Shown piece after piece: positions 18,988-26,491 of a DNA stretch of 33,424 nucleotides. The notes below the pieces were generated by a model that was not told the origin of the DNA, made no database searches, and worked only from the letters and a program-made list of their open reading frames with translations. The stretch is taken from positions 1 through 33,424 of the forward strand of contig JACNHV010000148.1 in assembly GCA_014383445.1 (NCBI GenBank), read 5' to 3'. The position numbers and the translations under genes were made by a program. The first letter of the stretch is position 1; each line of letters opens with the position of its first letter. The DNA comes from Candidatus Desulfobacula maris. Its GTDB lineage: Bacteria > Desulfobacterota > Desulfobacteria > Desulfobacterales > Desulfobacteraceae.

Positions 18988-20670
18988 ATGACAAAAACAA
19001 GATCCAGCTTAAGCTTTGCATCAGTGCTGCTGTGTGCCTGTATGTTTGCAAGCGGTGCCTGTGGTATTATCCTTGAGTATATCCAGGCAAGTCTCGCCTC
19101 CATGATACTTGGCAATTCCTTTGAACAATGGGCCATGGTCATAGGACTCATGCTGTTCTGGATGGGGTTTGGCAGTCTTATCCAGGCACAGATTCCCAAA
19201 AAATATCTTATTTATGCTTTTATCTGGGTTGAAACAGGCTTAGCGCTTGTAGGAGGGTTTTCTCCCACCCTGACTTATATATCCTATGGTTATACAGCCC
19301 ATTACATCCTGGTACTCTATTTTTTTGTAAGTTTTATCGGCATAATGATCGGGCTTGAAATTCCAGTAATTATCAGGATAAACAATGACTTTAGCAAAGA
19401 ATTGTCCACAAATCTTGGAAACATCCTGAGTGCTGATTATCTTGGAAGTCTCATAGGGTCATTCATTTTTGTATTTATCTTCTTAAGGTTTACGCCCATC
19501 ACGGAAGCAGCCTTTCTGACGGCTGGAGCCAATTTTTTCCTGGCCTTTGTCACCTTTGTCTATTTTTCAAAAAAAGGATTGTTAAAAACAGGATTCCTGG
19601 TACCGGCGGTCATGATACTTACTTTTTGTGCCATATCATATGGATATCTCAATAACCGACAATGGAACATAAAGATTGAACAGCCCCTGTATGATGACCC
19701 CATTATTTTAAGCAAAACAACCCAATACCAGCATATCGCCATTACCCATTACAAACCCTTTGATGAAGTCAGGCTTTTTTTAAACGGGAATCTGCAATTT
19801 TGCAGTACTGACGAACAACGATACCATGAGCCCATGGTGCATCCTGTCATGAATCTTGCCCCGATCAAAGAAAGGGTGCTTATCCTAGGTGGTGGGGATG
19901 GGTGTGCCTTAAGAGAGGTCTTGAAATATAAAGAGGTAAAACAAGTGCTTCTGGTGGACCTGGACCCTGAAATGACCAAGCTTGCCCAAACCCACCCTGT
20001 TTTAAAGAGAATTAACCAGGATGCCTTTAAAGACTCCCGCCTTGTTACCATTTCAGGAAATGGAATTATCCAGGGGATCAATAGACGACTTTATCTTGAA
20101 ACTAATAAAAAAAAGCATCCCATAAAACAACCTGAACCCTATAAACTTGCCGATGTAAAAGTGATGAATGTTGATGCAGATAAATTTTTGAGCGATGTTT
20201 CAGGCTACTGGGATGTCATTATTATTGACATGCCGGATCCTTCCACACCGGAGTTGACCAAACTTTATGCCAAAGAATTTTATAAAAAAGTAAAACAGCA
20301 TTTGTCACAACATGGGTTGATGGTGGTCCAGGCAACCTCCCCCTATCTTGCCAAAGAAAGCTTTCTTTGTATCGGACGAACCCTGGAAAGCGCTGCATTT
20401 GATATTCTTCCGTTTCATGAGAATGTCCCTAGTTTCGGGGACTGGGGATGGTATCTGGCCTGGTATCCTAACATACAAAAGGCAAAAATCCTGGACAGAA
20501 TCGAAAAGCTTACCATTGATGTACCCACACGCTTTATAACCCCTGAAGTTTTCAGAAGCGAGCTTATATTTGGTAAGGACGTACTTACTACCACAAACAA
20601 GCAGATTAACACCATCCTTTATCCAGCCCTGTTAAGTTTATACAACCACGAATCCTGGCTCCTTGATTAG
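18988..20670 (+). CDS. Membrane-bound spermidine-synthase-like aminopropyltransferase
   Basis: This is a 560-residue protein. Residues ~1-215 hold about seven TM segments; ~225-530 form a spermidine-synthase fold. The N-terminal beta-domain stretch LFLNGNLQFCSTDEQRYHEPMVHP is present. GGGDG (301-305) followed by CALREVLKY binds the decarboxylated-SAM-type cofactor, DLDP (324-327) is the acidic ribose-binding loop, and DMPDP (Asp414, Asp417) corresponds to the catalytic D-x-x-D-P. An extra ~35-residue insertion (around NRRLYLETNKKKHPIKQ) sits between the DLDP and catalytic motifs. Catalytic residues look intact, so it is probably an active propylamine-transfer or related enzyme, but the acceptor is unknown. 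There is no strong ribosome site; it likely depends on coupling to the DUF350 gene 4 bases upstream. Confidence 0.88.
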   Translation: MTKTRSSLSFASVLLCACMFASGACGIILEYIQASLASMILGNSFEQWAMVIGLMLFWMGFGSLIQAQIPKKYLIYAFIWVETGLALVGGFSPTLTYISYGYTAHYILVLYFFVSFIGIMIGLEIPVIIRINNDFSKELSTNLGNILSADYLGSLIGSFIFVFIFLRFTPITEAAFLTAGANFFLAFVTFVYFSKKGLLKTGFLVPAVMILTFCAISYGYLNNRQWNIKIEQPLYDDPIILSKTTQYQHIAITHYKPFDEVRLFLNGNLQFCSTDEQRYHEPMVHPVMNLAPIKERVLILGGGDGCALREVLKYKEVKQVLLVDLDPEMTKLAQTHPVLKRINQDAFKDSRLVTISGNGIIQGINRRLYLETNKKKHPIKQPEPYKLADVKVMNVDADKFLSDVSGYWDVIIIDMPDPSTPELTKLYAKEFYKKVKQHLSQHGLMVVQATSPYLAKESFLCIGRTLESAAFDILPFHENVPSFGDWGWYLAWYPNIQKAKILDRIEKLTIDVPTRFITPEVFRSELIFGKDVLTTTNKQINTILYPALLSLYNHESWLLD

Positions 20671-20770
20671 ATAGTGAAAATTGTGACTGGAATCAAACAC
20701 TGTTTCACAAAACCGGGTTTTTCTTCAATGTATGGCCCCCCAACTGATTTGTTTTCTTTTGATTTATAAT

Positions 20771-20795
20771 AATTTATGTTTTAATAAATTTTTTG
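20771..20795 (+). terminator. Possible weak A/T-only hairpin after TelA operon
   Basis: AATTTAT (20771-20777) and ATAAATT (20784-20790) can pair around a 6-base loop and run into a short T tract. The stem has no G-C pairs, so it is a weak terminator at best. The rest of the 278-base gap (20671-20948) is A/T-rich; it has a TATAAT at 20869-20874 without a convincing -35 box, and no gene. Confidence 0.25.
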
Positions 20796-20948
20796 CTTTT
20801 AAATTGATCTTATTTTTATTAAATTAGGGTTTAAATTGCATAAGTACTATATATTGGATTATTAAAGATATAATTTTGCAATAGACTTAAAAGCAGAGGA
20901 AATATTTAAAAGGCTGATATTGTTTGATACATTTCGCATGGAGAAAAA

Positions 20949-22700
20949 ATGATGAATAAAAAAAGAAAAAACCCTAGGATTATTATTTGTGATCCTATGG
21001 CCAAAATCGGTATTGATATGCTTAAGGAGCATTGCATAGTTGAAATTCAAACAGGACTGACGGAAGATAAACTTCGAGAGGTCATACCGGATTATGATGC
21101 TGCTGTTGTGAGAAATGCCACCAGATTTCCCAGATCCGTCATTGAACGTGCAGTTAACCTTAAAGTTATTGGAAGAACTGGTGCTGGAATAGAAATCATT
21201 GATGTTGAGGCTGCCAAAGAAAAGGACATTGTTGTTGTCAGCTGTCCAAATGCCAATTCCGTGGCCGTTGCCGAGCATACCTTTGCCTTGATGCTTGCCC
21301 TGGTGCGCCATGTGCCCAGAGCCAATAAACGTCTCAAAGATAATTGCTGGGAAAAAAAAGACCTCATTGGTACTGGCCTTGCCGGTAAGACTTTAGGTCT
21401 TGTTGGCTTTGGGAAAATTGGCAGGCAGGTAGCCTGGCGCGCTCTTGCCTTTGGTATGAATGTTCAGGTTTCCCAGAAAAGGGCTACCCCGAAAAAAAAT
21501 ACAAAACTTGGCGTTAAAACTGTGGATTTGAAAACCCTTTTCAGCACTTCCGATTTTATCTCTCTGCACATTCCCGGGAAACCTGAAAATATCAATTTTG
21601 TAGGACCAGAACTGCTCTCCTGCCTAAAATCCACTGCCTACATCATTAACACGGCAAGCGGAGTTGTCGTGGATGAAGATGCCCTCCTGGATTCATTGAA
21701 CAAGGGAGCTCTTGCCGGAGCTGCCCTGGATGTTTTCAAGGTTGAACCTGCCCTGGACAATCCACTTGTAGCCCATAAAAATGTCATTGTATCCCCTCAC
21801 ATAGCCGCCAGCACTGATGATGCCCACCAGTCCGCTGCCATAACCATTGCAGAGCAGATTCTTGATATTCTTATTGAGCCAGAGTATGAAAATCCCCTGG
21901 GCCTGGCTGTTGTTCCTCTTAACAAGGTGTTTCCCCATGAACACATTGATCCTCGCAGGGTGGAGAACCTCATTGAAAAAATCAATAATTCCGATGTCTT
22001 CACCAACCCACCTATTGTGGTTACTTTTAAGGATTACTATGTATTGCTGGATGGCGCCACGCGGTTTTCCGCATTTAAAAAACTGGGTTACCCCCATATC
22101 ATTGTTCAGGTGCTAAAGGATCGTAATAAATTCAAACTGGATACCTGGTTTCATGCCATCCGAAAAATAGAAACAGATATACTATTGAATCTTCTTAATG
22201 AATTGCCGTTAATCAATATAGTAAAAAGTGACATTAAAACAGTCCAGGCTGAAATGATGGAACATGGCGGCCTTTGCTATATTCAGACCGTGGATAAAAC
22301 AATTTACCACATTCAACCCAAAGCCGATATCAACCATCTGGATGCACTGAACGAACTGACGGCTATCTATATCAAAGCAAGTCATGTCACCCGGACCCTC
22401 CATGATGATATCGATATCCTGATTAACGAATTCCCTGATCTGACAGGTGTAGTAGTTTTCCCTGTTTTTAAACTGGATCAGGTGCTCCAGATTACCGACG
22501 CTGGTAATGTTATGCCGGCGGGTATCACACGATCCATTATTTCCGGGCGGGTCATGCGTCTGAATGCTGACTTTGAATATCTTAAGTCTGACAGAGATAT
22601 AGATGAAAAAAATAAATGGCTTTACGATCTGGTCATGGAAAAGCTTTCCAAAGATCAGACGCGGTATTATGCAGAGCCGATCTATCTTATGGATGAATAG
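20949..22700 (+). CDS. Fusion: 2-hydroxyacid (phosphoglycerate) dehydrogenase-like domain + SbnI/SerK-like serine kinase domain
   Basis: This is a 583-residue protein. Residues ~8-320 are D-isomer 2-hydroxyacid dehydrogenase-like, closest in style to SerA: VAEHTFALMLALVRHVPRA, the Rossmann loop GFGKIG (153-158), Glu266 in DVFKVEP and His284 in SPHIAAST. The usual catalytic Arg (N-x-A-R-G) is Ser237 (NTASG), and the acidic residue expected at the end of the second Rossmann strand is absent. Residues ~322-583 match full-length SbnI, a ParB-fold free-serine kinase making O-phosphoserine: PLNKVFPHEHIDPRR, LLDGATRF (Asp368-Arg372), and near the end MPAGITRSIISGRVMRLN and YYAEPIYLM. No ACT domain is present. 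GGAG lies upstream of the ATG. It appears to be a single-gene unit. Confidence 0.78.
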   Translation: MMNKKRKNPRIIICDPMAKIGIDMLKEHCIVEIQTGLTEDKLREVIPDYDAAVVRNATRFPRSVIERAVNLKVIGRTGAGIEIIDVEAAKEKDIVVVSCPNANSVAVAEHTFALMLALVRHVPRANKRLKDNCWEKKDLIGTGLAGKTLGLVGFGKIGRQVAWRALAFGMNVQVSQKRATPKKNTKLGVKTVDLKTLFSTSDFISLHIPGKPENINFVGPELLSCLKSTAYIINTASGVVVDEDALLDSLNKGALAGAALDVFKVEPALDNPLVAHKNVIVSPHIAASTDDAHQSAAITIAEQILDILIEPEYENPLGLAVVPLNKVFPHEHIDPRRVENLIEKINNSDVFTNPPIVVTFKDYYVLLDGATRFSAFKKLGYPHIIVQVLKDRNKFKLDTWFHAIRKIETDILLNLLNELPLINIVKSDIKTVQAEMMEHGGLCYIQTVDKTIYHIQPKADINHLDALNELTAIYIKASHVTRTLHDDIDILINEFPDLTGVVVFPVFKLDQVLQITDAGNVMPAGITRSIISGRVMRLNADFEYLKSDRDIDEKNKWLYDLVMEKLSKDQTRYYAEPIYLMDE

Positions 22701-22712
22701 GCAGTGGCTGGA

Positions 22713-23058
22713 TTAGTTTAGATTGGATCCTGGGTCATAAGCTATCTCGCCATCAACACATACCGGCTGACAACGCCAAGAATCTTTTCCCTTTGCATAA
22801 TGAAAGATTTTAAGATCAAGCGTCAAAAGGGTTGTGGCCCTTAAATCAGCAATATATGAATCAACGGCCTGTCTTGATCTGCCAATGGCCCTGCCGATTT
22901 CAGAAGATGTTAATTTGGTATTGGTTTGAAAAGCACGTCTGGCCGTATTTTTTGTTTCAGGTTCTGTAAGCTGCTTTGAACCTCAATGGGATCAAATTTA
23001 AAATTATCCCTTAGATTTTCAACAAAAACATTAATGCGGTTGTGGTCAATATTTTGTA
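22713..23058 (-). pseudogene. Decayed ParB-like/HTH DNA-binding protein gene
   Basis: No intact frame covers this stretch, but minus-strand translation gives two coherent pieces in different frames. The upstream piece reads IDHNRINVFVENLRDNFKFDPIEVQ, like the start of a ParB N-domain protein. The downstream piece reads LTSSEIGRAIGRSRQAVDSYIADLRATT, a plausible helix-turn-helix, and continues to a stop at 22713. The middle of the ParB domain is missing and the frame changes near 22970. The relic lies 12 bases after the dehydrogenase-kinase fusion and next to the zinc-ribbon gene. I read it as the remains of a small regulator, possibly from a mobile cassette. Confidence 0.55.
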
Positions 23059-23065
23059 ATTAATT

Positions 23066-23371
23066 CTATTTTTTAAATGTATCAAACCATTTATTCAGCA
23101 CACCCTGGTTTAATTTTGCAACTGCTTCCATTTCACCTGCATCAAGCCAAATTCCACTACAGCCGGAACATTTATCTACTTCAATATTTTTATAGTTAAT
23201 TTCAATCAACTTCATTCCACATTTTGGACATCTCATAAAGTGCAACTCTTTCAGCCTTTGTTTTTCCGCGATTTCCAATTTAATCTGTTTTTCTTCTTCC
23301 CGCTTTTTCTTTTCCTCAAACTCTTGACGGGCATAATATTCTTCTTCTCTGTCACTTGGTTTTACTGGCAT
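23066..23371 (-). CDS. Small zinc-ribbon (zf-TFIIB family) protein
   Basis: This is a 101-residue protein. The first half is a highly charged helix (EEEYYARQEFEEKKKREEEK). The second half is a zf-TFIIB ribbon (PF13453): CPKCG, then KCSGCSGIWLDAGEME, with four cysteines in the usual C-x2-C ... C-x2-C arrangement and the WLD-x-GE tail. I choose ATG 23371 (MPVKPSDREEEYY) over 23383 because GGAG lies 6 bases upstream and family members start this way. Function is unknown; such proteins are widespread in Gram-negative genomes. It follows the potassium channel gene by about 230 bases; that gap (23372-23599) contains nothing I can identify. Confidence 0.85.
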   Translation of the reverse strand: MPVKPSDREEEYYARQEFEEKKKREEEKQIKLEIAEKQRLKELHFMRCPKCGMKLIEINYKNIEVDKCSGCSGIWLDAGEMEAVAKLNQGVLNKWFDTFKK

Positions 23372-23599
23372 TTCCAACTCCATAAATCATTTTTTAAATT
23401 ATTGTTTTGGCCTATTACTTTTCAGTTATAAAAAATACCCATGAAACAAGTATTTTTCAAAAACCGATATCCCAATATTAGGTTGGATGGATTATACATC
23501 ATTCCTTACAGACATCAATTTATTTTTTTATGTGCATACAAAATAAATCATACGTTCCTGGATAAATTGATTGCCGGGATTATCAGCCTGTTTTCATTA

Positions 23600-25291
23600 T
23601 TATTGATATATGTCCATAAGACGTTTTTCTGCATCGCTGGTTCCAATCAGGACCATTTCATCATGCTCCCTGAGAAAAATGGAGGGTTCTGGGTTAATAT
23701 TCAATTTATTTTCTTTGCCAATAGCTATTACGCTGCAGCCCGTTTGTTTCCGGATTTGACTTTCAGCAAGAGATTTGCCTGCAAGGGATTGGTTTGCCGA
23801 TGCACGGAATATGTTCAATCCTTCTGCAACCATCAGTATTTTATTGGGTTTTAGAAGATTAATTATTGTATTTGCTCCCATGGAAGCATGTGACATGACA
23901 AGATCTGCTCCAGCACTGTGCAGTTTTGATATGTTTCGGTCAAGATTTGCCCGGGTGACAATCTGTATATCAGATCTCAGTTTACGGCAATAGATGGTAA
24001 GATAAATATTCATGGAATCATCATGGGTGGTAATAATGACAGAGGAGGCTTTCTTTATGCCGGCCTGATGCAAGGTATCAAGATCAGCAGCATTGCCTTG
24101 AATATAGTTTTCATTTTGAATGAATTTTTGACTCTTTTCTACAACCCTATAAGAAATCTGTCGTTCTTCCAATACCATTGCGGCTGCACGCCCAACACGG
24201 CCGCCACCCAATATGAGAACAGGGGCATCGGCGGTTTGATACACATGGTAAATGGAGAAGACCTCGTCATATTTTTTGAGCTGTTCAGCCGATCCGGCAA
24301 GCACGAGCACAGTGCTGGACTCGATTCGAGTCTGTGGCTGCGGCATTTTAAATCGGCCTCTCTCCCAAAGCCCGACAACTGTTACACCGGTTTTTTTTCG
24401 AAGATTACTTTGAATGATGGTTTTCCCCTCAAGTGGTGTTCTCATTGCAGGTGCTTCTGCAATGAGAAGTTCATCAAATCTGCCGATAATATTTGCTCCC
24501 ATGCTCATTCCCAGGGTTCTCCGGGCCAGGGATTCTCCAAGCATCTTCATAAATTGAAAAACATAGGTACTGCCGGCAAGCTGTAAAATATCGATGGAAT
24601 TCTCTGAATCTGCGTTGGTAATGATGGGTATTTTTTTAGAGATTTCCCTGACAGTAAAGGATATATTCGTGTTGGTCATATCATCATTGTTAGCAACCAC
24701 CATGGCAGCATTTTGTATGCGGAGGCGTTTATATGTTTCCGGATCACCCATATCTCCCCTGACCACATTATAATTCAGATCATAAAGTTCTAAGGCTCGT
24801 GGTAAATCAGGTGCGAGAATTGCATATTCATATTCATATTTGTTCAGTTTTTCTATAAGGTTTATGGTTATTGGATCAAAGTTTGTCAATATCACGTGCC
24901 CTGTTGTTTTTTCGGGCAATTCCCGTGGTGTTTTTGCCCTTGATTGCGCTTCCAGCCATGGGCCATAAAAAAATTGAATAAAGGTAAAGGGCAACATGAC
25001 AAGGAGAAAAAGAATGCCGGAAAGGAGTACAAGCATAGTGAAAGCCTTGCCTAAATCACTTGCAAAGGTGATATCGCCGAAACCAAGCGTGGACATTACA
25101 GTAAGTGTCCAATAAAAACCTGTGATCCAGCTAAACTCCTTTTCTTCAAAAAGCATTATATAATGAAACAAAACACTGTATATTAACACCAGGATTGCCA
25201 ATACCAGAGTGAAATTGAATAGAAGTTTGAAGTTTCTTTTAGTTGTTCTGCTTCGAGTAAAGTAAATAATTTGGGCGGGTATGAATTTCAT
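23600..25291 (-). CDS. Two-TM potassium channel with tandem RCK (TrkA-N/TrkA-C) domains
   Basis: This is a 563-residue inner-membrane channel. TM1 is about residues 22-46, the pore helix and filter give TLGFGD (68-73), and TM2 is about 80-107. TLGFGD differs from TVGYGD but is a known potassium-filter variant. Two RCK units follow, each TrkA-N plus TrkA-C. The second has a canonical nucleotide loop, GGGRVGRAAA, ending in VVEKS; the first starts HVILTNFDPITINLI and lacks the GxGxxG glycines, so it probably does not bind NAD(H) in the normal way. The architecture resembles the GsuK type of ligand-gated channel. AAGGTG precedes the ATG. The perfect palindrome at 25311-25322 is just upstream. Confidence 0.9.
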   Translation of the reverse strand: MKFIPAQIIYFTRSRTTKRNFKLLFNFTLVLAILVLIYSVLFHYIMLFEEKEFSWITGFYWTLTVMSTLGFGDITFASDLGKAFTMLVLLSGILFLLVMLPFTFIQFFYGPWLEAQSRAKTPRELPEKTTGHVILTNFDPITINLIEKLNKYEYEYAILAPDLPRALELYDLNYNVVRGDMGDPETYKRLRIQNAAMVVANNDDMTNTNISFTVREISKKIPIITNADSENSIDILQLAGSTYVFQFMKMLGESLARRTLGMSMGANIIGRFDELLIAEAPAMRTPLEGKTIIQSNLRKKTGVTVVGLWERGRFKMPQPQTRIESSTVLVLAGSAEQLKKYDEVFSIYHVYQTADAPVLILGGGRVGRAAAMVLEERQISYRVVEKSQKFIQNENYIQGNAADLDTLHQAGIKKASSVIITTHDDSMNIYLTIYCRKLRSDIQIVTRANLDRNISKLHSAGADLVMSHASMGANTIINLLKPNKILMVAEGLNIFRASANQSLAGKSLAESQIRKQTGCSVIAIGKENKLNINPEPSIFLREHDEMVLIGTSDAEKRLMDIYQ

Positions 25292-25310
25292 GAGACTGCA
25301 CCTTTTTTAG

Positions 25311-25322
25311 CGTTAATTAACG
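25311..25322. promoter_or_regulatory. Perfect 12-base palindrome upstream of the potassium channel gene
   Basis: CGTTAATTAACG is fully self-complementary and lies 20 bases before the channel start codon. On the minus strand a TATAAT (25341-25346) is placed so that transcription would start near 25334, putting the palindrome just downstream of the start site, a common repressor position. The -35 box is poor, so the promoter itself is uncertain. Confidence 0.35.
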
Positions 25323-25430
25323 AAAACGGTTTAAAAATAGATTATATTTAATACTATTAGCTATCACCGTTCCGCTTTGTGTAACTTTAATTTTGTTCAA
25401 AAGTATTCAGAAATTAAAAAACAATAAGCA

Positions 25431-25461
25431 CTATTATTTTTTTATCATGAAAAAATAATAG
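25431..25461. repeat. Perfect 12-base A/T-rich inverted repeat (stem-loop)
   Basis: CTATTATTTTTT (25431-25442) and AAAAAATAATAG (25450-25461) pair perfectly around the 7-base loop TATCATG. It sits between the divergent channel and Nudix genes, 24 bases before the Nudix -35 box. The T and A runs on either strand mean it could also act as a weak bidirectional terminator. Its core matches the repeat at 13907-13930. Confidence 0.6.
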
Positions 25462-25485
25462 ATTCAATACTGAATAGGTTTCCCA

Positions 25486-25515
25486 TTGACACGGGATGAT
25501 ATCGACGGATATACT
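25486..25515 (+). promoter_or_regulatory. Sigma-70-type promoter for the Nudix gene
   Basis: A perfect TTGACA (25486-25491) and TATACT (25510-25515, five of six) are separated by 18 bases. Transcription would start near 25522, giving a leader of about 30 bases that contains the GGAAATGAT ribosome site. Confidence 0.6.
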
Positions 25516-25552
25516 TTTCAGACTTTAAAATTCAATATGAACAGGAAATGAT

Positions 25553-26458
25553 ATGACAGATCAAAAAAATACACCTCCGCCATTAAGGCCGGCTTCAACG
25601 GTAATCCTTGTAAGGGAAAAAAACAAAGAACTTGAAGTTTATCTTTTGAGAAGAAGTACAAAATCAGGATTCATGGGGGGTTTGTATGTTTTCCCCGGAG
25701 GTGTGGCAGATTCTGAAGACTTTGGCTTTGCTTCCTGGTCTCCCTACATTGATATGGAGCAGGAATTAATAGAGAGACAACTTGGGGGATTTGCCTTTCC
25801 CAAGGAAGATGTTTTAGGGTTCAGTATTGCTGCTATCAGGGAAACCCTTGAAGAAGCCGGGGTTTTTATTGCCTCGGGTATTGGCAAGACAAAAAGGGAT
25901 GTCGAGGATGTCTGCACATTCCGATTAAAAAGGGATCTACCCAAATCCTGGTTTAGAACAAAGATAATGAAAGAAGACTGGACTTTGTCTTTTTCAAGTT
26001 TAGGGAGGTGGTCCCACTGGATTACCCCAAAATTGATGAAAAAAAGATTTGATACCCGGTTTTTTATTGTTTTCATGCCTGAAAATCAGACCTGTGTTCC
26101 AGATGATATGGAAACCAAGCATGGGATATGGCTCACCCCTCATAAAGCGCTTGAACAAAATCTTAAAGAAAGGGTACCCTTGAGTCCGCCCACCGTTGTA
26201 ACGCTGACCCAGTTGTTAAAATTCAATAATTTTCATGAACTGAAACAAGAAATGCAAACCCGTTCCTGGGGTGATCCCATTGCGCCGCGCCTTGTTCCAT
26301 CTTCAAATGGACCCGTGATTATAGAGCCCTGGGATCCCATGTACAATACAGATCAAAAAATCAACATGTCGAATTTATCAGAAAAAGTGCTTCCCCCATG
26401 TTCAAATTTTTCAAGGATATGGTGCGATAAAGATGTCTGGAAACCTGTTGATATATAA
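25553..26458 (+). CDS. Nudix hydrolase, NUDT19-like with interrupted Nudix box
   Basis: This is a 301-residue predicted cytoplasmic pyrophosphohydrolase. The fold begins with RPASTVILVREKNKELEVYLLRR. The Nudix box is split: the glycine start FPGGVADSEDF lies at residues 47-57 and the metal-binding RETLEEAGV at 96-104, with about 33 extra residues between. The same insertion style marks the NUDT19/RP2p group, whose known members hydrolyse CoA and acyl-CoA; the substrate here is not shown by sequence. The catalytic Glu pair (Glu100, Glu101) is intact. It has its own promoter and converges on the deacetylase-like gene with 33 bases between the stops. It is monocistronic. Confidence 0.87.
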   Translation: MTDQKNTPPPLRPASTVILVREKNKELEVYLLRRSTKSGFMGGLYVFPGGVADSEDFGFASWSPYIDMEQELIERQLGGFAFPKEDVLGFSIAAIRETLEEAGVFIASGIGKTKRDVEDVCTFRLKRDLPKSWFRTKIMKEDWTLSFSSLGRWSHWITPKLMKKRFDTRFFIVFMPENQTCVPDDMETKHGIWLTPHKALEQNLKERVPLSPPTVVTLTQLLKFNNFHELKQEMQTRSWGDPIAPRLVPSSNGPVIIEPWDPMYNTDQKINMSNLSEKVLPPCSNFSRIWCDKDVWKPVDI

Positions 26459-26491
26459 ATTTGCGCAAAGAACTCAATTTAGGGTAATCCC

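Noticed and set aside
13965-20670. Tellurite-resistance (Ter) cluster
   Set aside because: TelA is the only Ter-linked family; there is no TerB, TerC or TerD-type gene, so the label would mislead.
20703-20724. GTTTCAC and ACCGGG stretch after the TelA operon as a rho-independent terminator
   Set aside because: The possible pairings need either a 23-base loop or almost no loop, so no stable hairpin with a T tract forms.
22713-23058. Remnant transposase or insertion sequence at the ParB/HTH relic
   Set aside because: No terminal inverted repeats, target duplication or DDE-type residues are visible; the readable pieces look like ParB/HTH protein only.
23441-23854. Plus-strand frame running from the intergenic gap into the channel gene
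   Set aside because: Most of it is antisense to the RCK region; the intergenic part has no ribosome site or coding signature.
24023-24586. Plus-strand open frame of 187 codons opposite the potassium channel gene
   Set aside because: Antisense to conserved RCK domains; no family features and no ribosome site.
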